64,000 nt of DNA from [Bacillus] selenitireducens MLS10 (GTDB lineage: Bacteria; Bacillota; Bacilli; Bacillales; Salisediminibacteriaceae): positions 1,178,001-1,242,000 of the forward strand of contig NC_014219.1 of the NCBI RefSeq assembly GCF_000093085.1, read 5' to 3'. The notes under the pieces were generated by a model that worked only from the letters and a program-made list of their open reading frames with translations, was not told where the DNA came from and searched no databases. The position numbers and the translations under genes were made by a program. Shown here piece by piece: positions 52,846 through 62,278 of the stretch; the first letter of the stretch is position 1; every line of letters starts with the position of its first letter.

Positions 52846-53514
52846 ATGGCAACGAATAATCCGTATCAACAGTATAAACAAAATACGGTGGATACCAAAT
52901 CTCCGGGGGAATTGACACTTATGCTCTATGATGGCTGTCTGAAATTTATCAGACGGGCAGAGGAAGCGATAAAAAACAAGAATATCGAAGTGAAGAATGA
53001 AAACCTGTTAAAGGCTCAGAACATTATCCGCGAACTGATGCTCACACTGAATACAGATGTCGCGGTAAGTCAGGACATGATGTCGATGTACGACTATATC
53101 CTGAATCAACTCGTTGAAGCTAACATGAAGAATGATCTCGATGCCCTGAAAGAAGCCGCAAAATATACGGAGGACTTCCGCGATACGTGGAAGGAAGTCA
53201 TCAAAATTGACCGTCAGGAACGCCACTCCGGAGAAAAGTCGTCAGAACCAGTGCAGTCTGCAAAACCAAGTACGCCTTTGAAGGCGGTTAAGAAAGAGGT
53301 ACAGGCAGAAGAAGCGGAATCGGCGAAGAAAACTGCGACTGCGGATCAGCTTTCAGCGACGGCAGCAAAGCCTGAACCGAAGATAAAGCCGAACCCGAAC
53401 AATCCTTACGCAAAAGCGAAAGCCGCCGGCTACGGCGCACCGAACAACCCTTACACAAAGGCGAAAGCATTGGCGACAGCCAGCACGGGATCTGTTGCGT
53501 CATACAAAGGATAA
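52846..53514 (+). CDS. fliS: Flagellin chaperone FliS with a C-terminal extension
   Basis: The export chaperone for flagellin. The start is ATG 52846 (MATNNPYQQYKQN) behind AAAGGGTG. Residues 1-126 are the complete FliS fold (NTVDTKSPGELTLMLYDGCL, then MSMYDYILNQLVEANMKND and an EDFRDTWKEVIK end). A further 95 residues follow, rich in Ala, Lys, Pro and Glu. They end in an imperfect repeat, NNPYAKAKAAGYGAP then NNPYTKAKALA. The usual length is about 125-135 residues. The extension looks disordered; its role is unknown. The gene's terminator is split by an IS. Confidence 0.94.
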   Translation: MATNNPYQQYKQNTVDTKSPGELTLMLYDGCLKFIRRAEEAIKNKNIEVKNENLLKAQNIIRELMLTLNTDVAVSQDMMSMYDYILNQLVEANMKNDLDALKEAAKYTEDFRDTWKEVIKIDRQERHSGEKSSEPVQSAKPSTPLKAVKKEVQAEEAESAKKTATADQLSATAAKPEPKIKPNPNNPYAKAKAAGYGAPNNPYTKAKALATASTGSVASYKG

Positions 53515-53545
53515 AGACTTTGCAAGGAAGCACCGGAAAGATAAA

Positions 53546-53554
53546 CTCCCGACC
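53546..53554 (+). terminator. Left arm of the fliS terminator, split by an IS
   Basis: CTCCCGACC at 53546-53554 pairs with GGTCGGGGG at 55507-55515, which is followed by TTTTTT. Removing the intervening IS and one target repeat restores a hairpin with an 11-nt loop, a normal terminator for fliS. Confidence 0.8.
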
Positions 53555-53555
53555 T

Positions 53556-53564
53556 GTTATTGAA
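53556..53564. repeat. 9-bp target-site duplication (left copy)
   Basis: GTTATTGAA here is repeated exactly at 55496-55504, immediately outside the two inverted-repeat ends of the IS. Confidence 0.85.
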
Positions 53565-53624
53565 GAGGCCACTGAAAATCTCACGATATTAATTGAACGA
53601 AAGTGAACTCACAGAAAAAAAGAT

Positions 53625-53665
53625 GACCAATTTCCAATTATTTTGGAGTTGGTCGTCTTTTTTTT
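53625..53665 (+). terminator. Terminator at the left end of the IS
   Basis: A stem of about 15 bp (GATGACCAATTTCCAA with its near-complement) and eight T. It is related in sequence to the hairpin at 56895. Confidence 0.8.
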
Positions 53666-53686
53666 CACTATTGTCTGATTCTTTTT

Positions 53687-55150
53687 CTATTTTTCTTGCG
53701 ATAGCTTCAGTATTCTTTTGAGATTTACTGTAAATATGGCCATTGCTCCTTGTAATTCCATGCCAATCAGACCCGAGGAAGTGGCTACTTCATACCCGTG
53801 TCGGTGCTTTAATTCATTGTTTTTTGCTTCAATTTTATAACGTTCTTTTGATTTTTCCTTGAAATAGTCACTCATTTGAAATTCGATTTGCTCAGTGTGT
53901 TCTTTAGATTTTATTGAGACCCCATACGTTTTACTTTTAGCACCTTCGATGTAACAACCTTCTTTCATCGGGCATCTTTTGCATAGTTCAATATCAAAAT
54001 AATATTTTATTTTTTGATTTCTCCCTGCTATTGCTTTTCCATTTTTCGCTTTTCTTATTGCCATATGACCTGCCTTGCAAACATACATACCGGCATCTTT
54101 ATTGAATTGAAATTCATCTTCCTTTTTGCGGTTACCTTGAGTCACTGAAGGATTTAACTTAGCAACTAGTCTTATGTTGTTTTCATTACTGTACGCAATA
54201 TTTCCTTTTTCGGAATAGGCTGCATCTCCAATGATTGTATCAACAGCCATACCTGCTTCTTTGCTTTTTTCAATCAAGGCTTCGAGTTGCTTACCGTCGT
54301 TCTTTTCCCTAGTCGTAATAACAGCTGCGGTAATGATTCTTTCTTCATTGATCGCCAGATGGCTCTTATATCCAAAGAAAGAGGTATCGGCGGACTTGTG
54401 TCCCACTTTTGCATCCTGATCTTCAGAACATCGCAGATGTTCCACATCATCTTCAACCGTTTCCTTTAATCTATTCAATCGCTCTTTGATGTTTGGATAA
54501 TTGGAGAGCGTTGCTTCCTTCTCAATCACCTTGATGAGTTTCTCGGTATATTGGATCTCATCTTCTAAGTCATCCGCCTGTGTTTTGGATGGGAATTTTT
54601 CTTTCATGGATTCATCGATCTGGTAAATCGCCTTTCTCAGCTTTTTGGCTCGATCCCTAAGTACGTCTCTTGGTTTTAATAGATTGTAACGGGCTTTGGT
54701 ATGTGTTGCATCCACAATAATCGAACGGCTTTTAATAATGTCCTCTTCCAACGCTATTTCAACGGTTTTATGGATGAGCAAGTCCAACAGATTCAAGTCT
54801 TTGAGCCTGAGCTTACGAAACTTCGTCAGGGAGCTTGGATCAATCACATCTTCTTCAGGCGTCATGTCTAAAAAATATTTGAATGACATATCATATTTCG
54901 AACGTTCAACCAAATCTACATCCGAAAGATCGAAGATCGTTTTCAATAATAAGTATTAAAACATCCGAATGGGATCAATCGCATTCCGTCCATTATCCAG
55001 GCAGTATTTTTCTTTAAGTTCTTCATAGACAAATGAAAAATCTACCAGTTCATTGATTTGTCTTAACAGATTATCTTTTGGAACAATAAGATTTTAAAGC
55101 TCCATATAAGGACTAAGCTTTAGCGACTGTTGTTTTGAAATGATCCACAT
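53687..55150 (-). pseudogene. IS1182-family transposase with two nonsense codons
   Basis: The frame begins at ATG 55150 (ISKQQSLKLSPYMEL) and runs to 53687, about 487 codons. It is interrupted by TAA at 55096-55094, just after PYMEL, and by TAA at 54958-54956, between RNAIDPIRMF and YLLLKTIFDL. Both stops are in the same frame with no indel. The rest is typical: the DUF772-like N-terminal part (PKDNLLRQINELVDFSFVYE), IIVDATHTKARYN, DVEHLRCSEDQDAKVGHK, TIIGDAAYSEKGN and a C-terminal cysteine block (ELCKRCPMKEGCYIEG). The 419 codons after the second stop remain open. The product is not expected to be functional. Confidence 0.92.
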
Positions 55151-55495
55151 CACCCACTTTATATTCGTTACTTTAATTATACTTAAAAGTACACTCGGAT
55201 TGTCCTTTTTATTGGAAATTTTTTGATCGTATTCATGCTTTCCACCATGGCATAATCAGACGAAACGAAAGACGGTGACGCCTGCGTAAATAGCATGAGT
55301 TGAAGACCCCGCAGAACATCCAAGGGATGTTCGAGGAGGCTGAGGCCATGCCCGCGGCAAGCTTCCGTCTGCAGTGCAGTCTGATTTCAACATTTGTATT
55401 GGTTGAAGTTTCTTTTCGTTTATCACATTATGTAATCAAAAAAAGAAACCCTCAACATAGAGAGTTTCTTTCATAAAGACTTTTTCAGTGGCCTC

Positions 55496-55687
55496 GTTAT
55501 TGAATGGGTCGGGGGTTTTTTAAGTGTGTAAGAGAAAGGCAATACGTGCAGAGAGTAACAATGTATGAAGTTAATTGGTAATTTAATCAAAGTGAAAAGG
55601 GCTTGATTGTAAATCAATTAAATCATGTTTAGTCAATACTCATCATGGAAATAGGATTGTACATCCAATCTATGGAGGAGGTCGATT
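55496..55687. other. Right target repeat, terminator arm and SLH-gene leader
   Basis: The right copy of the 9-bp repeat is at 55496-55504 and the right terminator arm with T run at 55507-55521. The remaining 165 nt are AT-rich and lead to an AGGAGG ribosome site at about 55674. No gene was seen. Confidence 0.7.
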
Positions 55688-56800
55688 ATGAAATACCTTA
55701 CTAAGATGGCAATCGCGATCACAGGAACAGCAATGGCAGGGTCAGTGCTCCATTCAGAAACAGAAGCGGACGTTCATGACTACCAGGATACAGAGGATCA
55801 TTGGGCGAAAGAAGAAATAGGATACTTGAGTGGCCAAGGATATTTAGAAGGCTATACAGGAGGACAGTTTCGGCCAAATCAAACGATCAACAGGGCTGAA
55901 TCGGCTGCCGTATTTTTTCGACAACAACATTTAACTGAAACAGATGGTGATTTCCCTGATGTATCTGAGGAGTTCTGGGCGTCGGGAAAAATAGGCGCAT
56001 TGCAGACTGAAGGGATTATGTCAGGTTATGAAGATGGGACATTCCGTCCGGCAAATTCAGTTACAAGGGCGGAAGTCGCCATTATGTTGGCTAATACTTT
56101 TAACTTTGATGCAGAGGCACACTCGGAAGCGGAGTTTCCGGATATCGGTGAGACCGATCATGCCTATGAAGCTGTTCAGGATGTATACAGCAGTCATGTT
56201 ATGCAGGGGTATGGTGATGGAACGTTCCGTCCTGATAAACCGATTACGCGGGCTGAATTCAGTGTCGTACTCGCCAGATCAATTAACGAAGATTTCCGTG
56301 AAGAACTGGTGGTCACATCGAAAACGGATAAGCTGTTAGAAGCGATCATGGAGGAGGACTTTGAAACAATTGCCGACTATGCACATCCGGAAGAAGGAAT
56401 CAGGTTCTCACCTTATGTTTTTGTTCAGGCGGATGACCAAGTCTTTCATAGTGATGAGTTAAGAAATTGGCTTGCGGATGAGACCGTTTATATGTGGGGA
56501 CACCAAGATGGAACAGGACACGCTATTGAGAAGACGACCCGCGACTATTTCAAACGTTATCTGAATAACCATGACTATTTAAATCCGGATGAGCAGGTTT
56601 ATAATGCAGATAAGAATCGGGGCAATACGTTAAATAATATTCGTGAATTTTTCCCGGACGCTTCTTATACAGAATATTATGTGAGCGGAGATGAGGAACA
56701 ATACGCAGGCATGGACTGGGGCAGTAACATTCTCGTTATGCAGAAATATAAAGACGACTGGTATCTGATTGCCGTTGTGAATGACGAGTGGACGATATAA
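55688..56800 (+). CDS. S-layer homology (SLH) domain protein
   Basis: A 370-residue secreted, cell-wall-bound protein. A signal peptide covers residues about 1-27. Three SLH domains follow (residues about 30-85, 88-145 and 150-208). Each has the DxxxHWA-like start and the GYGDGTFRPDKPITRAE type of motif (GYTGGQFRPNQTINRAE, GYEDGTFRPANSVTRAE). They anchor the protein to pyruvylated cell-wall polymer. The C-terminal 160 residues form a globular, acidic domain (SnoaL/NTF2-like by appearance, ending YKDDWYLIAVVNDEWTI), and its function is not known. The ribosome site is GGAGGAGG. Confidence 0.88.
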   Translation: MKYLTKMAIAITGTAMAGSVLHSETEADVHDYQDTEDHWAKEEIGYLSGQGYLEGYTGGQFRPNQTINRAESAAVFFRQQHLTETDGDFPDVSEEFWASGKIGALQTEGIMSGYEDGTFRPANSVTRAEVAIMLANTFNFDAEAHSEAEFPDIGETDHAYEAVQDVYSSHVMQGYGDGTFRPDKPITRAEFSVVLARSINEDFREELVVTSKTDKLLEAIMEEDFETIADYAHPEEGIRFSPYVFVQADDQVFHSDELRNWLADETVYMWGHQDGTGHAIEKTTRDYFKRYLNNHDYLNPDEQVYNADKNRGNTLNNIREFFPDASYTEYYVSGDEEQYAGMDWGSNILVMQKYKDDWYLIAVVNDEWTI

Positions 56801-57281
56801 ATCCAAATGAATTATACTGTCATTAAAAAAACCTGATTAATGATGAAATCACTGAATATCTTTTTAATGTCATCGAAGGAAAGTGAACATCTGAAAAAGT
56901 CGACCAACATCCCGTTATTTTGGAGTTGGTCGACTATTTTCGTGCTGTTTCAAGTCTTCTGATCATGTTTACGCGATCGTGTGGATACATCCTTGCGCAT
57001 TTTCTTGAGTTCATTCCATCACAGCTTCGAAAATAAGAGTGAACAGACTGTCTTTATCTTGATTGATTTTCCGGTATGAACCAGAGTATGTATAATTTAA
57101 TTAATTATTCACTACTATAATCACTCACTTATACAGAAAAAGCGTGATCTGTGCGGGTGTCGTAAGAAAATATCACACGTCATATTACTACAGAAGCGTT
57201 TTTATAGATATGCTTGCAAGTTATCAGACAAGTCTGTATCGTTGATCATGTAAAATCTTAAAAAATAAAGGAGATGGGAAC
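56801..57281. other. Intergenic region with an IS1182 end remnant
   Basis: No gene was found in this 480-nt stretch. A hairpin TCATTAA/TTAATGA lies right after the SLH gene. From 56850 to 56945 the sequence aligns without gaps over its first 38 nt to the left end of the IS at 53570, including GAAAGTGAAC-like and TTATTTTGGAGTTGGTCG blocks. It ends in a terminator-like hairpin (56895-56945). The rest is AT-rich, with possible promoter sequence near 57090-57120. Confidence 0.7.
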
Positions 57282-59365
57282 ATGAAGAATAAATGGCTAT
57301 TAGGAAGTCTCCCTGCATTTTTGGCAGGGGCGCTTTGATTGGCTCCGGCACAACTGCCTTGGCAGATGAAGAGGGCAATGGTGACACATTCAAACTCGAC
57401 GTACTCCATACAAATGACATACACTCGAAGATTGATAACTTCGGTAAATTAAGTGGACTGATTGATGATATCCGTTCACAGTCTGAGAATTCCCTGTATG
57501 TGGATGCAGGTGATATTTTCAGCGGAAGTCCGGTTGTTGATTTACAATACGGGGAACCGATCATTGCGCTTTTAAATGAAATGGGTCTCGATGTGATGAC
57601 AATTGGAAACCACGAATTTGATTACGGTCAGAATCACCTTCAGGACCGTATAGAACAGTCCGAATTTCCATGGATTGGAGCGAACATGGAAGTGATTGAG
57701 CCGACGCATCATGTCGATCAGCCGGATCCATATGAAATATTTGAATTTGACGATGTGTCTGTCGGTATCTTCGGTATGACGCAGGCTCCTCCGGCTACAC
57801 GTCCTGCAGGCATCATTGGAATGGAATTTCATGACTATGTAGAAACGGCTCTTGAGTATGAGTATCTTGCTGATGAAGTGGATATTCTCATTGCTGTTAA
57901 TCATATCGGTTTAAGTGCTGATCAGGCACTTGCAGAAGAAGTGGAGTTCTTTGATGCAATCATTGGCGGTCACTCTCATACCAGAATAACAGAACCGAGA
58001 ATGGTGAACGGGACACCAATTGTACAGGCAGGCAGTGATGCGAATTATCTTGGTCATTCCACTTTTACACTTGACAAAGAAACTGGCGATGTATCGTTTG
58101 ATTTTGAGCTGAATGATGTTCGGGAAGTAGATGAATCAATGATCAACGAGACCGTGGATGCTATGGTTCAGGGCTATCTCGATGAAGCGGAAGAGATTCT
58201 CAGTGAAGTTATTGGTCACACTAACACAGGTTTGAATCGGAATGACCGTTGGGAAATGGATGTTTCATTAGGGAACTTCTGGACCGATTCCATGCGCAAT
58301 GCGCTCGGTACAGATATTGCATTCACAAATAATGGCGGAATCCGCGCGAATATTGCTGCAGGGGATATTACAGCAAACGATATTTATACGACTGAACCTT
58401 TTGGGAACGAAATCACAGAGATTGAGATGGTCGGCCATGATCTCGTTGAAGTGATTGAACACTCTTATACAAGAAGTGCGGATTCATTTGGTTATCAGGT
58501 TGATCTGCAGGTGTCCGGTGCGGAATATATCATTTATTACAATGAGGATGAGACATTTGCCGGAGTCGATTTCTTCATCGACGGCGAACCGATGGATATG
58601 GACGAAACCTACAGTATTGCTATTAATAACTTTATGTATGAAGGTGGAGACGGTTACGAAATGTTTGCTGAAACAAGCGAACTGATCCAAGAAGCTGCAG
58701 GATACGTTGCCGTATCGATGTTCCAATACGTTGAAGAGCTGATGGAAACGGAGGGTGCCGTTGATTATGCACCAACAGAAGGACGTATTCAAATGCTCCC
58801 TGTTGACGAAATGACCATCGATCTTCCATTCACCGATATTCTTGAAAACAACTGGGCATTTGATTATGTGGCACACCTTTATGGTAACGGCATCGTAAAT
58901 GGTACAACAGAAACAACATTCTCCCCTGCACGTGACGTTACAAGGGGCGAATTTGCAGCACTGGTGACGCGTTCACTAGGGCTTGAAGTGGCTGATCCTG
59001 ATGGAGATGCTCCGTTTAGCGATCTTGGAGCTACACTCGGAAGTGAGATTACGGCAGCTTACGATGCAGGCCTCGTCCAAGGCCATCTCGATGGCACGTT
59101 CCGGGAAACTGCATCGATCACACGTGAGGAAATGGCTGTTATCGCTGCGCGTGCATATGAGCATGTAACGGGTGAAGACGTTCCTACTCTTGGAGAACAC
59201 AATCACCCTGATTTTGATCAAGTCGCGGCATTTGCCGTTGAAGGCTTTGGTGGTATGATTGAAGTCGGTCTCTTTGAAGGGAACCTTGATGGTGAACTGA
59301 TGCCAAAGGCGAACACTCAGCGGAGCGAGGCAGCTAAAGTGGTTTATTATATGAGCCAGTGGTAA
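57282..59365 (+). CDS. Secreted 5'-nucleotidase with SLH domains; signal peptide frameshifted
   Basis: A metallophosphatase/5'-nucleotidase that would act outside the cell on nucleotides. The natural start is ATG 57282 behind AAAGGAGATGGG (MKNKWLLGSLPAFLAGAL), but that frame hits TGA at 57336. The enzyme itself lies in the -1 frame, open from 57293. A one-base deletion in the T run at 57334-57336 explains it; restoring it gives a full signal peptide ending in ALA. The catalytic motifs are HTNDIHSKIDN, DAGDIFSGSP, IGNHEFDYG and GGHSHT. The C-terminal nucleotidase domain has NNGGIRANIAAGDI. Three SLH domains end the protein (about residues 505-690). It is very acidic. As it stands, secretion is doubtful unless this is a sequencing error. 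Confidence 0.88.
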
Positions 59366-59774
59366 GATGATGTTTGACTCTAAGAATTGAATGAGAGTCT
59401 TAAGCTGATAAGAAGTGAATGAGAGAATAGGCAGGGACAGAACCCGGCAATGAATAGGACCCTCACCAAGCGGTGGGGGTCCTTTGTACAGATAGGTGGT
59501 TGGTACAATAAACATCCGTTTTCTGACGCGAGGTTTCAGCTAACCGACGACCCAATCACGGTTATTCAGACAGGGAGCCTGACTGAAAAGGGAATCTGCT
59601 TTTTTGCATATATGCCTTATAAATGAAAGTCTGCCTGGTTCCAAAAAATCCGAGACTTAAGACCTAAATATCATCAATTTCTTCATACGATTGTGTTTTT
59701 CTGACAAAGACGATACAAGTATGTCATTCAAAGGATGTATCTGCTATACTGAGCCTGTTGGAGGTGTAGTATAC
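59366..59774. other. Intergenic region with terminator and stacked hairpins
   Basis: A strong terminator (AGGACCCTCACC with GGTGGGGGTCCT, 59457-59487) lies about 90 nt after the nucleotidase gene. Beyond it, 59532-59586 contains three consecutive small hairpins. These are GGTT/AACC, ACCG/CGGT, and TCAG-A-CAGG with CCTG-A-CTGA. They are followed by a T run (CTTTTTTG) at about 59600. No riboswitch class was recognised. The last 80 nt hold a -10-like TATACT before the next gene. Confidence 0.6.
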
Positions 59775-60158
59775 GTGACTCGAAAACTGACAAAAGCTCA
59801 GCGGGAATTTCTCGCAAACTACTCTGATTTTCTCGTTGAGGTGGAAGCATCCCTACAATACGTCAGTGAATGCTATATTAAAGATGACCATGACATCGGG
59901 GATCGCCTGATGAAATCTGTGATGGCCGGATTGGAACCTTATAATGAAGAGAATCTGACCTTGCAGTCGATTTTTCATGAGGACGAGACTGCGCTCAGAC
60001 AGCTCAAGACGTTTATCGAAGCGGCCAGATGGGCCATCGAGGTTGAATCATCATTCCCATCAGAAGAACAGCGCATGCGCTTTTTGCATGAGACGCTGAT
60101 GCCGAGATTGAAGAACTGGAAAGGCTCGGTGGACCGTTACGCGATCGAGCTTGCATAA
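59775..60158 (+). CDS. Small helical protein of unknown function
   Basis: A 127-residue protein from GTG 59775, nine nt after GGAGGTG. It is all-helical, acidic, and without a signal or membrane segment. Its pattern (LVEVEASLQYVSECY, ending FLHETLMPRLKNWKGSVDRY) resembles the ending of the 123-residue protein at 24726 (VLQFTLVPEVKKLHSALEE), so the two may be distant relatives. It is a single gene with its own terminator. Confidence 0.7.
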   Translation: MTRKLTKAQREFLANYSDFLVEVEASLQYVSECYIKDDHDIGDRLMKSVMAGLEPYNEENLTLQSIFHEDETALRQLKTFIEAARWAIEVESSFPSEEQRMRFLHETLMPRLKNWKGSVDRYAIELA

Positions 60159-60197
60159 GGCAGGCAGGATTAATCACTATTCATTGTATGAAAACAA

Positions 60198-60225
60198 AAA
60201 AAGACCGAAAATCGGTCTTTTTTTG
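60198..60225 (+). terminator. Intrinsic terminator
   Basis: A perfect 9-bp stem (AAAGACCGA/TCGGTCTTT) and a T run, 40 nt after the small helical gene. Confidence 0.9.
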
Positions 60226-60324
60226 TACTTTAGGAATGTTTAACTTTATTAAAGGATTATAGTATAAGTGCAACTAAGGCTTTCGCCATTCAAGCTTGGC
60301 GACAAGCCGAGTTTTCTTTACGTA

Positions 60325-62097
60325 TTATTGTTTTTTCAGAATGACGGCACCAAGAGACGGGACGGATACGGTGAATGTACCGTTTTTCGCTTTGTAACGG
60401 TCACCGGAGTCGATATCTGTAAAGGAATGGTTGCCAACCTGCTCGATGTTGACATTGTGCTGTTTCTTGTCGCTGTTCATGGCAATGATAAAGCGGTCTT
60501 TGTCATCTGCTCGTTCAAAGGCTACATACTTGGCATCTTTGGCAGCACTCAGGAAACGGAATGAGCCGTCACGGAGCGCTTTGTGATCTTTACGGAGACG
60601 GATGAGCTTTTTGTAAAAATCAAAGAGTTCCTTGTCCTGATGATCCTCTTCCCAAATCATCGGCTTTCTGCAGCCTGGATCACCGCCGCCGTCCATGCCA
60701 ATTTCGTCGCCGTAGTAAATGCAAGGTGCACCCATATACGTCAGCTGGAAGAGTGCCGCAAGTTTCATGCGGTCCTTATTCCCTTCGGCAATGTGCAATA
60801 GCCTTGGTGTATCATGGGAATCAAGAAGATTAAAGGCGACTTCGTTTGCCTGTTTCGGGTAGGCAATGAGCATCTGATCTAGGCGGCCCATGAACGTCTC
60901 GGCGTCGATGTCGTCTTTGACAAAGAAGTCGAGGATACTGTTTGTGACCGGATAGTTCATCACCGCATCGAACTGGTCTCCCTGCAGCCAGGCAAGAGAG
61001 TTATGCCAGATTTCGCCGAGGATATAAGCCTCAGGGTTTGCCTGTTTCACCGTATCGCGGAACTCACGCCAGAAACGGTGATCGACTTCATTGGCCACGT
61101 CAAGTCGCCAGCCGTCGACACCGATGTCTTCCACCCAATAGCGGGCGACTTCAAGGAGATAGGCTTTCACTTCCGGATTTTCGGTATTTAATTTTGGCAT
61201 AGCCGGAACAAAGCCGAACGTGTCATACGTCAGGGGATCCGTTTCAAGCGGGAATTCCTTTACGTGGAACCAGTCGGCAAACCGGGACTTCTCCCCGTTC
61301 TTCAAGACGTCCTGAAACGGCGGGAAGTAAAAGCCCGAGTGGTTGAATACGGCATCGAGCATGACGCGGATGCCACGCTCATGGGCTTTCTCAACGAGTT
61401 CCTTCGCCTTGTCGTTATCTCCGAACTGCGGATCCACCTTCAGGTAGTCAATCGTATCGTATTTATGGTTTGAGTAGGCTTCAAAGAACGGTGTGAAGTA
61501 AATGCAGTTGATCCCGAGTTCATCGAGATAATCGAGATTGTCGATCACACCCTGGAGGTCCCCGCCAAAGAAATTGTCCCGTGTCGGCACGGCATCCGGT
61601 GTCCAAGGTTCTGTGCCAGGGGGATTGAGGGTTGGATCGCCGTTTGCGAACCGTTCCGGGAAGATCTGATAGAAGACGGCATCCTTGACCCATTCAGGCG
61701 GCGTGTGCACGTCGATGGCGTTTAGAAAGGGAAATTCAAACATGCCTGATGGGCTCCAGAGCATCCCGACACCGGATGAGTGCATTTCATCTTCCTTGAA
61801 GCCGACTTCGTTTAAAAAGACGGTCTTGTCCCCTTTTTCGAACTTAAAGGCATAGGCAAACCGTCTGAACGGCGGTTTGATGGCCACGTGGTAGTAGTCA
61901 TAGAGGGTGTCTTTCGCAAAGACGACCATTTTCGTTGTCGTGATTTTTTCAGGAACGAAGTCGTATTTATCGCCCCACACGACGGATACCTGGTCCATAT
62001 CATTTCGTTTTGTGCGGACGCGAATATGCAAGGTTTCTTCATCGTAGGCATAGGCATACTGAGACTTCGGCTGATGGTGAATCGCTTCTAATAACAT
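60325..62097 (-). CDS. Cyclomaltodextrinase / neopullulanase-type alpha-amylase (GH13)
   Basis: A 590-residue cytoplasmic glycoside hydrolase. The start is ATG 62097 (MLLEAIHHQPKSQYAYAYD) behind GGAGGTAC. An N-terminal CBM34-type domain (residues 1-125) marks the maltogenic amylase/neopullulanase group. Catalytic regions are VMLDAVFNHSG (I), DGWRLDVANEVDH with the nucleophile Asp (II), ILGEIWHNS with the acid Glu (III) and LLDSHDTPR (IV). It would cut cyclodextrins or maltodextrins inside the cell. There is no transporter next to it. A LacI-type operator lies just upstream. Confidence 0.94.
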   Translation of the reverse strand: MLLEAIHHQPKSQYAYAYDEETLHIRVRTKRNDMDQVSVVWGDKYDFVPEKITTTKMVVFAKDTLYDYYHVAIKPPFRRFAYAFKFEKGDKTVFLNEVGFKEDEMHSSGVGMLWSPSGMFEFPFLNAIDVHTPPEWVKDAVFYQIFPERFANGDPTLNPPGTEPWTPDAVPTRDNFFGGDLQGVIDNLDYLDELGINCIYFTPFFEAYSNHKYDTIDYLKVDPQFGDNDKAKELVEKAHERGIRVMLDAVFNHSGFYFPPFQDVLKNGEKSRFADWFHVKEFPLETDPLTYDTFGFVPAMPKLNTENPEVKAYLLEVARYWVEDIGVDGWRLDVANEVDHRFWREFRDTVKQANPEAYILGEIWHNSLAWLQGDQFDAVMNYPVTNSILDFFVKDDIDAETFMGRLDQMLIAYPKQANEVAFNLLDSHDTPRLLHIAEGNKDRMKLAALFQLTYMGAPCIYYGDEIGMDGGGDPGCRKPMIWEEDHQDKELFDFYKKLIRLRKDHKALRDGSFRFLSAAKDAKYVAFERADDKDRFIIAMNSDKKQHNVNIEQVGNHSFTDIDSGDRYKAKNGTFTVSVPSLGAVILKKQ

Positions 62098-62124
62098 GAT
62101 GTACCTCCTTGGATTTGAGACAAG

Positions 62125-62136
62125 GCAAACGTTTGC
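62125..62136 (-). promoter_or_regulatory. LacI-family (MalR/CcpA-like) operator
   Basis: GCAAACGTTTGC is a perfect 12-bp palindrome, 28 nt upstream of the amylase start. It fits operators of LacI-family maltose regulators or a cre-like site. Confidence 0.7.
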
Positions 62137-62278
62137 GCAAAACTGTGTAAGCGTCTCCTTAATTATAAAGTCAGTATAGCACGCATGATAAAACGTGTCC
62201 ATCCGTAATCGGAGAGGAACACGTTTTATGTGCAACAATTCACAAATACACCAAAAAAAATATCTTACTGTTTCATAA

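Larger units (their letters stand above)
53565..55495 (-). mobile_element. IS1182-family element, 1.93 kb, decayed
   Basis: The element is bounded by inverted repeats GAGGCCACTGAAAA (53565-53578) and TTTTCAGTGGCCTC (55482-55495). Flanking these are 9-bp direct repeats. It holds one transposase gene with two in-frame stop codons, a terminator at 53625-53665 and about 330 nt before the transposase start. That stretch includes a GC-rich segment at about 55295-55380 of a kind I associate with Bacillus IS1182 elements. It lies in the loop of the fliS terminator. Confidence 0.9.

Noticed and set aside
59520-59590. c-di-GMP or other known riboswitch
   Set aside because: The conserved cores of the c-di-GMP, TPP, SAM, guanidine and ZTP classes are not present; kept only as an unassigned structure.
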